Positions 1 to 9,655 of a stretch of 64,000 nt of DNA are shown piece after piece (positions within the stretch are counted from its first letter, which is position 1; each line of letters opens with the position of its first letter). This DNA comes from Eutypella sp. D-1 (taxonomy: Eukaryota; Ascomycota; Sordariomycetes; Xylariales; Diatrypaceae). Position numbers and translations under genes: made by a program. The stretch spans positions 18,542-82,541 of the forward strand of contig JAJTTP010000039.1 of the NCBI GenBank assembly GCA_023313575.1, in the 5' to 3' direction. The notes below the pieces were generated by a model. That model saw only the letters and a program-made list of their open reading frames with translations. It was not told the origin of the DNA and did not search any database.

Positions 1-154
1 TGGATTGGTACTAATCACTCGTCACATGCTGAAATGAGTTAGTGCAATAAGTTTGCTCTCTTATTATAAGTAAGTAAATGATAGGATTTAGATGTTATAG
101 TAGGATTCTTCGTATGCGCGATTCGGATTAGTGTTAAGTCGAAATACGGTTCGT

Positions 155-345
155 GTAGTGGAAGTTGCACGGGATTCATAAATTTTAACCAAAAAAATAA
201 TAAAAAAAAAGCCTGGGAGAAGGAAATAAATTGTATGAATTTTATTTTGGTTCAAATCCAAAACAGGTAAATGAAGAGATTAATTAATAAAAATATAATG
301 ATATGCGAATTTGATGTCTTTTACGCAAGAAATAAAGGCAAATTA
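155..345 (+). repeat. Diverged direct repeat, copy 1
   Basis: This block and the one at 1355-1540 share a stretch beginning gtagtggaagttgcacggga, continue through an A-rich run and a tRNA-like segment, and end near a shared ttttacgcaa motif. The copies flank the broken GIY-YIG gene, so the pair looks like a duplication that brackets a mobile gene. The first 154 bases of the window hold no gene I recognise. Confidence 0.75.
210..270 (+). other. tRNA-like acceptor/T-arm structure 1
   Basis: A 5' GCCTG can pair with a 3' CAGGT, and between them is a perfect T-arm (tttgg ttcaaat ccaaa). No convincing D-arm or anticodon arm is present, so this is not a working tRNA gene. The T-stem differs from that of the copy at 1405-1475 by matched changes on both sides (tctgg/ccgga there), which suggests the fold, not just the sequence, has been kept. 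Confidence 0.45.
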
Positions 346-1339
346 TTTAGGTTATTGGCTTCGCGTAGTAGTATTATACGGTGTATTAGTAACGTAACAT
401 TACAGATTCGTCCTCTAGCGGTTTATTTGGATTTAGCGGACAAAAAAAAACGATCTTTAGCGATAATAGGAAAAAATCGGGGGTTTATCGTTGAGTGAAT
501 ACGGTGAATGGGTCTACATATATAGGAAGTGGAACAGATTTGACTAGGAGATTCCGGGATTATTTAGCACCAGAGTGATTAATTAAATAAGTTAAAAAGA
601 ATCGTAGTATTATTTATAGATCTTTATTAAAACATGGTTATAATAATTTCCGTCTTGAGATTTTAGAATATTGTGAATCATCTAAAGTTGTAGAAAGGGA
701 ACAATATTATTTGGATAAATTAAAGCCAACATATAATATTTGTAATGTGGCTGGTTCATCGTTAGGTCGTGTAATTAGAGAGGAGACACGATTAAAATTG
801 CGAAGAGCTTGGTTAGTTAGATTATATAAAGATAGTCAAAGCAAATCAAGCCTAAGAGATTTTTCTTTAAAATACTTGGCAGGAAAAGTTGATGAATTAG
901 AATCAAGTTTTTCAAGATTAACCAAAAAGTTTGATAATTTAATCACCGAAAAACCAGAATTTAAGCAATCAGCTGAAACTCGTTTAAAAAAATTAGTTTC
1001 CTCTCCTACATTATATCCTGTTTTAATTATAGGTTTGAAAACAGGAGAAAGTATTAAGTACCCTTCGCTAAGGCGGAGCCTATCTAAAAAAAAAAATCCA
1101 AAATAAATTCTTAAACGAATCTATTAAAGTATTATTTCTAAATTTAGAATTTAGTTTTTGATTTTTTTTTAAGGCCTTCCTCCGTATCCCCATCGGGGAT
1201 GGGGGCCCCCTCCCTAGGGGAACGGAGGTTAAGAAGAGCAGCGGATGCTTTAGGAATTAGTCCTACTAATATTAGGAATAGGTTATCAGGTAAAACAACT
1301 AAAGCATATAAAGGAAGATACGGGTTTAAGCTGGGCTAG
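271..1339 (+). pseudogene. GIY-YIG homing endonuclease, broken
   Basis: After an A-run near 441-450 the frame reads SGVYRWVNTVNGSTYIGSG, a clear GIY-YIG signature (around 480-540), then RSLLKHGYNNFRLEILEY and EREQYYLDKLKPTYNI, which are standard parts of this nuclease fold. A UAA interrupts the frame near 587. Near 1070 the reading frame is cut by a palindromic insert of about 160 bp and resumes at 1233 with RRAADALGISPTNIRNRL, a NUMOD1-type DNA-binding helix-turn-helix, ending at a stop at 1337-1339. The family cuts DNA to spread its host intron. No intron core is visible here, so it is a free-standing or relic copy. At least three lesions make it non-functional unless corrected at RNA level. 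Confidence 0.85.
1070..1232 (+). repeat. Palindromic insertion splitting the GIY-YIG gene
   Basis: The insert separates codons for YPSLR from RAADAL of the endonuclease and is bordered by a short taag repeat. It combines an AT-rich inverted repeat (aaaaatccaaaat ... tttttgattttttttt) with a GC-rich block at 1181-1230 containing gggggccccc. The 50-base GC block recurs identically at 44957-45006. It is typical of mobile palindromic (double-hairpin-type) elements of fungal mitochondria. Confidence 0.75.
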
Positions 1340-1354
1340 TAACCCTCCTAGATG

Positions 1355-1540
1355 GTAGTGGAAGTTGCACGGGATTCATAAATTTTAACCAAAAATAATA
1401 AAAAAGCCTGTAGCAAGGTGCTTATGTTCTGGACCTTAATACTTTTTATTTCTGGTTCAAATCCGGAGCAGGTTTATGAAAAATAGAGATTTAAGGATTA
1501 AATGGGAATTTCACACCTTTTACGCAATAAATAAGGGGTC
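1355..1540 (+). repeat. Diverged direct repeat, copy 2
   Basis: Second copy of the block at 155-345, starting within 20 bases of the stop codon of the GIY-YIG pseudogene. It carries a better-preserved tRNA-like segment. Confidence 0.75.
1405..1475 (+). other. tRNA-like structure 2
   Basis: Acceptor strands agcctgt and gcaggtt form seven pairs (two wobble), and the T-arm tctgg ttcaaat ccgga is intact. A weak D-arm can be drawn, but the middle part does not form a normal anticodon stem. It may be a decayed tRNA or a structure kept for another role such as priming or processing. Confidence 0.45.
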
Positions 1541-2068
1541 GCTTCGCTAATCCAAAGGATAATGGGGGGGGGGGGGGGGGGGGGTGCTTTTAGCCTTTAC
1601 TATCCCTCCGGTAAAATTTTCCCAGGAGGAGCTGTAACATTTTATGTTAATAATTATTGTGTTTCCGAGGTTACTAGTTTATGATATATTATATCTAGTA
1701 TCCTTCCTCATTTTTATGTACATCGTCTAATTTCAAATAAACTAGTGGATTACTTGCTATTCAGATATATAGTACTAATTATGCAGCGACCCTGGGCCAT
1801 TTAATTGCGTAGGCTCCGCCTTACCCATATCCCAGATCCTTCGGTGGCTACGCCTACAGAAGCGATCCATAAGGTAAATTTTCCCCAGGGAAGCTGCTTT
1901 ACCCAGGAAAATGTAAAAATTTTCTTGATGTGCTTAATATCCGGGTCATTGAATAAACATTCAGATAAAGGAACTATTTATTTTAAATTTTTTACATTTT
2001 CACAAGATTTACTACCTAATGTTGAACATAAATTGGCAGCTTTAGATGAATTAGCTCAAAAATTGTAG
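1490..2068 (+). pseudogene. LAGLIDADG endonuclease relic
   Basis: Recognisable pieces are FYVNNYCVSEVTSL and SSILPHFYVHRLISNK followed by VDYLLFRYI (about 1640-1770), which match the ILPHF..YPL.. K..DYLLF segment of LAGLIDADG_1 proteins. A tail with EHKLAALDELAQKL ends at 2068. The two parts are separated by a mini-repeat block (about 1797-1900) containing the ccttcggtggctacgcctac element. A run of 21 G residues lies upstream. Too decayed to work. Confidence 0.6.
1564..1584 (+). repeat. Poly(G) tract, 21 G
   Basis: An uninterrupted run of 21 G in very AT-rich DNA, beside small GC palindromes. A second run of 13 G occurs at 59668-59680. It could be a replication-slippage product or partly an assembly artefact. 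Confidence 0.9.
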
Positions 2069-2153
2069 ATTAGACGTGAAGGAAAAGTCTAAAAAAAGTT
2101 AAAATTGAATAAACAAACTTAAAGCAAGGTACGATGTATCTTGCTTAAGGAAA

Positions 2154-2237
2154 GGAGACTCCCTTTATGGTAAGAAGGGCTGAGCTGTAAACTCAGTAGT
2201 TTAAAGCGGCTTTAAGAGTTCGAATCTCTTGTCTCCT
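2154..2237 (+). tRNA. trnY: tRNA-Tyr (GUA)
   Basis: Acceptor ggagac pairs with gtctcc. The anticodon stem ctgag/ctcag encloses loop ctgtaaa, giving anticodon GUA. A long variable arm, usual for mitochondrial tRNA-Tyr, precedes a perfect T-arm (agagttcgaatctct). Confidence 0.93.
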
Positions 2238-2245
2238 AAGGATAA

Positions 2246-2319
2246 GCCCCTATAGCTCAATTGGTAGAGCGCGGTACTGTTAATACCGTTTCGTAGATGT
2301 TCGAGCCATCTTAGGGGCG
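2246..2319 (+). tRNA. trnN: tRNA-Asn (GUU)
   Basis: Acceptor gccccta/taggggc. Anticodon stem cggta/taccg with loop ctgttaa gives anticodon GUU. It begins eight bases after trnY. Confidence 0.93.
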
Positions 2320-2910
2320 AGGCTATACATCAACAGCGGTTTAGTACAGATAAAGTAACTAATTGTGTAATTCGACCGTTTGTGGGTGTTCGAGTCATCT
2401 TGGTAACGGTACTAACTTTTTTGTGGCTAAAAAAAAATTAATCAATGTGAGCGAAGCATCATAGGCTCCGCCTTACCCAATGGAAAGGGTATTAGGTCTT
2501 TTGGGCGCGAGGTCTGATTTAACTCCATTTAAATAAAGCAAGGGGTCGCTTCTGTAGGCGTAGCCACCGAAGGATCTGGGACTAAGAACCAAAAAATCCG
2601 CTTCGCATAGTGATACATCGAATAAAGGTCTTCCATAACCATCTGGTAAAATTTTACCAGGAGCGAAGCGTCTTATATTTTACTTTTTATTTTTTTTTAA
2701 CCGCTCATAAATTCTTGTGCAGGGCGTACTACTATTTATGACTTGTTTGAACATATATATTAGTTGGTTTTTTTATAATTAATATCTTAATTAAGATATT
2801 AATTAGTTATGTTGTCAGGATAGTTGTTAATAATTCGAAAAGAAGGATAATGATAGATGTTCGATTCATCTTAGGTACGCAAAAATTCTAGATATGTAAA
2901 AAGGATTTAA
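2320..2910 (+). other. Spacer with tRNA 3' relics
   Basis: No gene seen. Two T-arm-like fragments (near 2381-2400 and 2850-2875, the latter gatgttcgattcatct) resemble 3' halves of tRNAs. The middle is occupied by the composite hairpin element at 2541-2709. Confidence 0.5.
2541..2709 (+). repeat. Composite hairpin element B, copy 1
   Basis: Begins gggtcgcttctgtaggcgta, continues with ccgaaggatctgggact, aatccgcttcgcatag, the ctggtaaaattttaccag palindrome and gagcgaagcg. Near-identical copies lie at 62491-62655 (same extent) and 4946-5073 (shorter). The arms cgcttcgc and gcgaagcg pair, so RNA or DNA would fold into a large hairpin. Confidence 0.85.
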
Positions 2911-2982
2911 GGGATATTAGCATAACGGTAATGCATATGACTTTTAATCATCGTTATGTGAGTTCGAATCTCATATATCCTA
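2911..2982 (+). tRNA. trnK: tRNA-Lys (UUU)
   Basis: Acceptor gggatat/atatcct. Anticodon loop ctttttaa-type (cttttaa) reads UUU, and the T-arm gtgagttcgaatctcat is intact. Confidence 0.92.
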
Positions 2983-3036
2983 AATATACGGCCATAGGTT
3001 AATAGTGAATTTATAATGATATATAAATTACATACA

Positions 3037-3107
3037 GCAACTGTAGTTTAATGGTAAAATTATCGTCTTCCACACGAAGGTTGTCGGTTCAAGTCCGACT
3101 AGTTGTA
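3037..3107 (+). tRNA. trnG: tRNA-Gly (UCC)
   Basis: Acceptor gcaactg/tagttgt with wobble ends, anticodon loop cttccac (UCC), and T-arm gtcgg ttcaagt ccgac. Confidence 0.92.
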
Positions 3108-3257
3108 GCTAAATTATTATATTGTTAAGTTCATAACTTATAGTAATAAATTATATTAAAAGATTATGATTTAATGATAAAAGGAACTTTCCAGGGTTAC
3201 AAACTCGGGTATAATTTTATTTAAAGGTGTTTATTTGAATTCGACGTTGTAATGTAA

Positions 3258-3330
3258 GAATTAGTAGCTTAATTGGTAAAGGACTTCCCTGTCACGGAAG
3301 TAGATGAGGGTTCGAGACCCTCCTAATTCG
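3258..3330 (+). tRNA. trnD: tRNA-Asp (GUC)
   Basis: Acceptor gaattag/ctaattc, anticodon stem cttcc/ggaag with loop ctgtcac (GUC), and T-arm gagggttcgagaccctc. Confidence 0.94.
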
Positions 3331-5485
3331 GCTTATTAGCAATTAATGGATAAAGTATTTTGTTTTTAGTGCACCTTTAAGGTTATTAATTGATAAAAAG
3401 TTTTATGGTTTTATTATCCTTAGTTCTGTAAGCCTACGGTCTAGATAATTGTTTTAAACCCCCGCTGCATCCCTACTGCGGGGGTTTAGTAAATTTATTG
3501 AGTTTTTTGAATATGTTTAATATAGTAAAAATGCTTTATTGAGAGTATGAAAAAAAATAAAATTTAGGCTCTAAACTCGTGCGTGCATACTTCGTAAGCC
3601 AGAAAATATGTGAATATTCTGAATAAATTCAGGGTGCAGATCCTACAATTATTAGATTTTGAATCTCTCGTGGCTAAGGCTAAGGCTATGCCTAAGCCTA
3701 CAAAGATTAAATTACCCTAAATCTTTAGTATCACCGTTAAAGAATCAAAATAGCCAAATCAAAAAATATACACATGTTAAATAAAAAACCAAATACTTAT
3801 AAGATTATAACCTTTATACTATGCATGTGCACTATCTTCAAGAATAATCTGAATGGATGCACGATAATCTTATGAAAAAGGATGAAAGCGGAAAAAAATG
3901 AAAAAAAGAGCTTTCGTAGGCTCCGCCTTACCAAGATCCTTCGGTGGCTACGCCTACAGAGGCGATCCATAAGGTAAAATTTTACCAGGGATCAGGTAAT
4001 AAAATTACCGTCGATCCTAAATATATTGAATTATATTGTTTATATAACTTACGAGTTAAAATAAAAAATCAAATCTTAAACAATATAAACAATACAATTA
4101 AGAAGATTAAGATTTGATTTTTTTTTTAACCGAAGGTTGCGATTTTACTTTTTGTGCATACGAAGTTAGCGCGCGCCCTCTTAAAAGAATTATGTCAAAT
4201 AATAGGTTAACCAACATTATTTCATTCGAGAAGCTCTAATACCTTTTTTAAATTCGCTAAATTGACGGCGCTACGAAGTCGTTCCTATAAATAAACAAGA
4301 TTTTTAATCTTGATGCTTCGTTACAAAGGATTTCAATACATAGATGACGGTTTAAGACTAATATAATTAATTATTAGTCAAACGAATAGCCGTAGATTCT
4401 CTAACTCAGGTATGGTGACAGCAGATAGATAGCTTTTGTATTAAGAGATTAAATTTATGTTAAGTAAACCTTCTAACTTATAAATTAGAAAAGGGAGCAT
4501 TTTCTAAATTTCACATGATAGGTTTATTAATGGAGTGGTACAGAATTAAATACAACTTATAGATGAGAATGGATAGTAGCCATAACATTTTTACATTTAA
4601 ATATTGTGCTAACTATTTGGAGGTATCTTGGTAAACTATTCCTAACATAAAAAAACCAGAATAGTTTATTTAAAGGTAAACCTACATTCTCTCTTAAAAA
4701 TGTATAATATACTAATTAAAGCGCTAAAGTTATTTATTTTTGTTTATTTATAAGTTTAAGTGAAATATAAACATCTTTATATTTCAATTAATAATCTTCA
4801 AATATTTGTTAACCTAAAATAATCCATTTAATATTCTAAAGATATATAGCTAAATTATTAATAGCTAGTGTTGTTGCTGGTACTATCAGGGTTGTTAATT
4901 AAGTTTATGACGACTTCGTAGCGAACTTCTCCGAAGTTCGCTACAAAGTAGGGGGACTAAAAAAAAAATCCGCTTCGCATAGTAATATATCAAATAAAGG
5001 TCTTCCATATCCCTCTGGTAAAATTTTACCAGGAGCGAAGCGTCTTATATTTTACTTTTTATTTTTAACCGCGGATAGATTTTTGCGCTAATAAATTACC
5101 CAGAGGGAAGAGGAATAAGCGTTATTTGTTTTTTTTTTATTATTTTTAATTTAGAATTCTTAATCTTTCATTTAAATAATATAACTCTAAAATAAAAATA
5201 ATAAAAAGATTTAGGGACATAAACAGCAAAATTAGTGTATATCTAATTATTATAGTAGTTTGCGTATCCAAAGGGTTCGAGACCGTTCTAGTTCGTAAGT
5301 TTTGATGTTATATACCCTGTTCTGCTGCATCGCTTTAACTTCGTATGCAAAAAAAGCAAAAAAATCTTAAATAGTATATAAAAGATAAAGAAATTATCTT
5401 TATATTTTTTTATTATTTTTAAGGCGCTCCTAATATAATTAGGAGCGCCGGGCTAAATAATATTTAAACCTGATAGAATAAATAA
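3331..5485 (+). other. Long spacer packed with hairpins, no gene
   Basis: About 2.1 kb without a recognisable gene. It holds a GC hairpin at 3456-3488 (cccccgctgca ... tgcggggg), a ccttcggtggctacgcctac block near 3939-3965, a long AT hairpin at about 4062-4128, a perfect stem at about 4914-4945 (gtagcgaactt/aagttcgctac), element B at 4946-5073 and an AT-rich inverted repeat at about 5132-5215. A T-arm plus acceptor fragment at 5272-5298 resembles the 3' end of tRNA-Asp. I looked for protein frames and RNA genes between 4140 and 4740 and found none. Confidence 0.6.
4946..5073 (+). repeat. Composite hairpin element B, copy 2
   Basis: Same core as 2541-2709 and 62491-62655, from the A-run and ccgcttcgcatagtaatata through gagcgaagcgtcttatattt. 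It lacks the upstream gggtcgcttctgtaggcgta part and ends in gcggatag instead of gctcataaa. Confidence 0.85.
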
Positions 5486-5568
5486 GGAAAAGTTGCCATA
5501 GGTAAGGTAAGATATTTGCTAAATATTGTGTATAATTACATTTAGGTGTTCGAATCGCCTCTTTTCCG
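5486..5568 (+). tRNA. trnS: tRNA-Ser (GCU)
   Basis: Acceptor ggaaaag/cttttcc, anticodon stem gatat/atatt with loop ttgctaa (GCU), long variable arm, and T-arm aggtgttcgaatcgcct. Confidence 0.9.
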
Positions 5569-5606
5569 TCGTATTGCTTTCATTTTAAAACTTAATATAC
5601 TTTTTT

Positions 5607-5677
5607 AAGAGTATAGTTTAAAGGTAAAATAGGGAGCTTCAACCTCCAAATTCTCAGTTCAAATCTGAGTACTCTTG
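5607..5677 (+). tRNA. trnW: tRNA-Trp (UCA)
   Basis: Acceptor aagagta/tactctt. Loop cttcaac gives anticodon UCA, which reads both UGA and UGG. This agrees with the many in-frame UGA codons at conserved Trp positions in this window. Confidence 0.94.
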
Positions 5678-5723
5678 TAATTCATCCTTTACGAGGGTAA
5701 AGATAGTTTAAAAAATAAAAATT

Positions 5724-8634
5724 ATGAATAATTTGTTTACTATATACGAAACTTATACAAATGGCTATAAAACAGATATGTTAGATATTATCTCATTATT
5801 GGCAATTTTATGTGGTATACTTGTTATTATTAGTAAAAACCCTATAGTTTCAGTACTCTTTTTGATAGGTTTGTTTGCGAATATATCCTGTTATTTAGTA
5901 ATATTAGGTTTAAGTTTTATAGGTTTATCTTATTTGATAGTATACATAGGAGCGGTAAGTCAACGTATATATTTAGCCGCGTTGGTTAGAATCCAACTCT
6001 ACAAGGTGCTTAATAAATTAACAATTAAGTTAAGATGATTAAGCTGGTTCCTTTTAATTTTATAAAATTCTTTATTTGTCCCACCCGCGCTCCGTCTCGT
6101 TTTCCCCTTTCTCTTCACTTGGTGAGTAGAAGAGAAAAGGAAAACTTTGAAAAAAAACAATGTATATTTAACTTTACCATGTGGAGTTAATACAAAAAAA
6201 GAATATTTTTAAATACACCATTAGATGGGTGTTGTTATTTACCTACTAGTCCAATAGCACCCATAAAATATAAAGGATATTTTACTTCTGTTAATGAAAA
6301 TAACTTAAAGGATAAATAATTTTTAGAATGATTCTCTGGCTTTATAATTAAAAAGATCCTCGAAGAGTAAAATCACCTTTTGTTTTTTAAATCTTGATAG
6401 ATTTACATAAGGATGGTCTAAAAACACTAGAGTACATTCAAACAAGATGTAGGTAATATATCTAATTCAAAGAACTTTAGCAGGTTTTCTGTTTCAAGTA
6501 AAACAGGGATTACTTAAATTATATAAATTTTTACTAAATATCCTTTAAAGTCTACTAAAAATTTCGATTTTGCAGTAGCTTCGCGTATCCCATCTCCCAT
6601 ATCCCATATCCCATATCCATCAGGTAAATTTTTCCCAGGGATTAGAAAAAAAGCTTTTGAACATTATCACCAAGAGGGAGATAATGTAGACTCTAGAGAA
6701 GATATTATTTTTAAAGTAGATAAAATAAGAGAGGGTATGAACACAAGAAGACCCTCTGAACTTGATAACTCAGATAATATAAGTATAACAAAATCTTGAT
6801 TATTAGGGTTCATAGTTAAAAAAAAAAAATAAAAAAAGAAAATCTTAAACCCCCGCTGCACTCTTACAGCGGGGGTTTAAGTATTATATAAAATTAATAA
6901 GTTCAATTTATATTTTAGTAGACACGCACCCGCATACTTCGTATGCGGGGGGGTTTATTTACCTTTACTTATCCTGATCCCGAAGGGATATGGATCAGAC
7001 TTCAAGGAGTCGTCTAGGCTGCCTCCAAACCCCCGCTGCATCCTTACTGCGGGGGTTTAAGAAGGATCATTTTTTGTAGTAAGAGATGAAAATATGACTG
7101 TGTTTAGTTTAGGGCAAGTTTCTCAAAACAAACCTTTACTTGAAAAAATAGTAGGATTTTTGAATAGTCACGTAGGTGACTTTTATATAAAAAAAGATTA
7201 TCTAGGAATTTATGATAACGCTAAAAATAATTGGGTGAATTTTTTTTATTCTTTTTATGAGCCGGCACTTAAATTTTGTAATATTTCTTAATTTAATATA
7301 CTATAAAATAAAAAGAATAAAAAAAATAACCCTACAAAAAGCTTATTCAGATATTCGTAGTTCTAATCTTGATTCTCATATTCCTTCGGTGGCTAAGGCT
7401 AAGGCTATGCCTATGCCTACAGAAAGGTACCTTTATTAAAAGATCTTAAATTATTAACTAAAAACATAAAGATTTTATTGATTGAACTTTAATTTTATAA
7501 TTAAAAGCTGCAGGTTTACATAAGGTATCAGAAGGTAAAGAAATGATTCTAAAACTACACTCTCAAATGAATAACAACCGTTTATCAACTAATAATCCTA
7601 ATATAAATTCTTTATCTAGAACTCAATTACATAATGATATTAAGAATTTACTCGCTCAACCTTTAGATCACAAAAGAAAAGTTAAACTTGTAAATCTATA
7701 GATATTAACGGTAAGATTTATTTCATACGTAGCTTATCCTCCCAGAAGAATGCCCCCCTGTAGGCGTAGCCACCGAAGGATAGGGGATACGCGAAGCTAC
7801 GGAAGAGGGTAAATAAATAAAATATTCAGCAGTATTAATTATATAAAAGAATTAATTATAGAATAAGGGATATGGCACGCACCAAAAGAATTAGAGGAAA
7901 TGAAATAAGGTTACAATCGGACTATTTCCAAACTTGTAGAAAAATTAAGTAAAAACGGTCAACGATATCCTGATCAAAGACCGTCGGCAGTTGTAAATGT
8001 CGCTACAGACTGGTTTACTAGAGTTAGGCTGAAATGTCTGTTCAAATGTACAGTCGTATTCTAAAATGAATCATTTAATCTTCATAAGGAGGAAGGACAA
8101 TACATAGTTACTAATTTATAGTGAGTGGATGGTCATTAGCATGTATGATAGTAACTCCTTGATAAGTTTAGCATTAATTAACCACTATACTTATCTTAAG
8201 TTAATTAGAATTGATCTATATTGTTTTTATTTATTTTAATGTTAATAAATATTAGAATAAGTGAATTACAAAGCAATACTAGTAATAGTATACCTTTAGC
8301 TATCGGTATAGCAGTATCTTTTAATTATCCTATATTTCAGTTATTACCTTACAATATAGCTATATTAAATAACTATTACAATTTAAACAATATTTTATAT
8401 AATATTTCTTTTAATCAAGATAATAAAAAAGTAAATTTAAATACATTTAGTAATGATATACATTTTGTAACAAGTAAGATATGAGATGGAGCGTTGGTTG
8501 AAAATAGTGATATTACTAGTATTGGGAATGTGCTTTACACTAATTTTAATATGTGGCTTTTATTAGCAAGTTTGGTGTTATTATTAGCAATTGTTGGTAC
8601 TATAGTTATAACAAAAAGTAACCCTAATTCATAA
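5724..8634 (+). CDS. nad6: NADH dehydrogenase subunit 6, split by one intron
   Basis: Exons join 5724-5956 and 8214-8634. Exon 1 starts MNNLFTIYETY and ends in the conserved SYLIVYIGA helix. Exon 2 continues as ILFLFILMLINIRISEL, the most conserved part of ND6. The border splits a Val codon (gt|a) and follows the group I rule (exon ends U, intron ends G). The protein is a hydrophobic membrane subunit of complex I with five predicted membrane segments, ending with WLLLASLVLLLAIVGTIVI before TAA. An in-frame UGA (about 8482) encodes Trp in KIWDGALVE. The start is the first ATG of the frame, 46 bases after trnW. Joined length is 217 codons, within the usual fungal range. The hydrophilic loop before the last helix is poorly conserved, as is normal. 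Confidence 0.93.
6846..7058 (+). repeat. Cluster of three GC hairpins inside the nad6-intron HEG
   Basis: Two copies of the cccccgctgca ... gcggggg hairpin (6846-6880 and 7027-7058) flank a third hairpin, cgcatacttcgtatgcg (about 6930-6947). The same hairpin family also occurs at 3456-3488, 20477-20508 and 59201-59229. Confidence 0.85.
7233..7333 (+). repeat. Long hairpin element F, copy 1
   Basis: The arms gggtgaattttttttattct and agaataaaaaaaataaccc pair almost perfectly. The loop contains tgagccggcacttaa. Copies with the same loop lie at 55743-55843 and 58036-58133. It interrupts the LAGLIDADG gene of the nad6 intron. Confidence 0.85.
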
Positions 8635-8655
8635 AAAATGGGTATGACACAAACT

Positions 8656-9655
8656 GAATTTAATGTTGGTTTTCCCTTTCCCTGCGGGAACAGAAACGAT
8701 TTTATTCTACGGACGCTCCTGTTAGTTCACAGATATCAGCTAGCCTTCACCCTAACTGAGTAACGGGGTTTTCGGATGGAGAATCTTCCTTTTCAGTGTC
8801 TTTAACGAAAAATAAGGCATATAAATCTGGTTGAGCCATTGTTCCTTCATTTGCAATAGAATTAAGTAGTAAAGATTTACCTTTATTGTTAAAAATACAA
8901 GAGTATTTTGGAGCTGGTAAAATTTATTCAATACCACATAAAGGACATTCAGGACATTCTATTTATGCAGTAAATTCTATTAAAGCTTTACATGATTTTA
9001 TAATACCCCACTTTGTTAAATACCCTCTTTTAACTATAAAAAGAAGAAACTTTTTATTATTTAAAGAGGTTATAGCACTATTATATGAAAAAAAGCATCT
9101 TAAACCAGAAGGTTTACAAAAGATAATGAGTATAAAATCTATTATGAACCAAGAAAAATTGGTTTCCGGTAGCTTGGAAGGTGTTGAACTAACATCTATT
9201 GAAGAACCATTCTTGGAACCTGTGAATATTTCAGATATCTCACCGGAATGATTTACAGGTTTCACTGATGCTGAAGGTTGTTTTTTTTATTAATATTCGT
9301 TTAAATGGAGCTAGAGAAAAATATATAGTTGCGGCGGTGTTTGGTTTGGTACAACATTCAATAGATATTTTTTTTATTTCAAGTTCTTAAACAATATTTA
9401 GGCTATGGTAGATTTGTACAAGAGAGTAATAATGATGTAGTAAGATTAAGAGTAGAGAAGTTCTCTGACATAGATGAAAAACTCATACCTTTTTTCAATG
9501 AATACCCTTTGCAAAGTAATAAGCGTCTAGATTATTTGGATTTCAAGAAAGCTTGTAATATAATAAAAGAAAAAGGACATTTGACAGAAAAAGGTCTACA
9601 AACTTTAAAACGTATTAAAGTTGGAATGAATACTGGACGAAAAATTGAAAGTTAG
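8656..9655 (+). pseudogene. Two-motif LAGLIDADG gene with homopolymer frameshifts
   Basis: From about 8700 the frame reads RFYSTDAPVSSQ, then HPNWVTGFSDGESSF (motif 1, UGA as Trp), FVKYPLLTIKRRNFLLF, and after 9230 EWFTGFTDAEGCFF (motif 2). Runs of T at about 9282 and 9365 shift the frame. The rest (FQVLKQYLGYG ... GMNTGRKIES) is intact and ends at 9655. Each domain matches LAGLIDADG_1. The gene lies just downstream of nad6 with no intron core visible. The breaks are in long T-runs, so either recent decay or sequencing error could explain them. Confidence 0.8.

Larger units (their letters stand above)
6325..7701 (+). pseudogene. LAGLIDADG endonuclease of the nad6 intron, shattered
   Basis: Pieces in several frames: LEWFSGFI (first motif, about 6327), DKIREGMNTRRPSELDNSD (about 6718) and SITKSWLLGFI (second motif, about 6780). 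The gene is then cut by a 250-bp block of hairpins (6810-7062) and resumes with GSFFVVRDENMTVFSLGQ. It is cut again at 7233 by hairpin element F, reappears as AYSDIRSSN, and is cut a third time at about 7380 by the ccttcggtggcta repeat. It ends with MNNNRLSTNN (about 7570) and a stop at 7699. The order matches the intact paralogues at 17280-18479 and 45634-46962. It cannot make a protein. Confidence 0.8.
5957..8213 (+). mobile_element. nad6 group I intron
   Basis: A 2.26-kb intron with a 3' core at about 7900-8110 containing gaccgtcggcagttgtaaat and a later acagtcgtattct. The same core family is found in cox3 introns 3, 4 and 7 and rnl introns 8 and 9. The interior held a LAGLIDADG gene that is now shattered by palindromic inserts. 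Confidence 0.85.

Noticed and set aside
2320..2410. Third tRNA after trnN
   Set aside because: Only a T-arm-like fragment is present (gggtgttcgagtcatct). Acceptor and anticodon stems do not pair.
3160..3257. tRNA between trnG and trnD
   Set aside because: Fragments such as atgatttaatgataaaa look like a D-arm, but no cloverleaf could be closed.
9282..9370. Treating HEG frameshifts in T- or A-runs as certain gene death
   Set aside because: The breaks at 9282, 9365, 21689 and 25030 sit in homopolymers, where sequencing errors are common. They are reported as broken but could be read errors, unlike the palindrome insertions.
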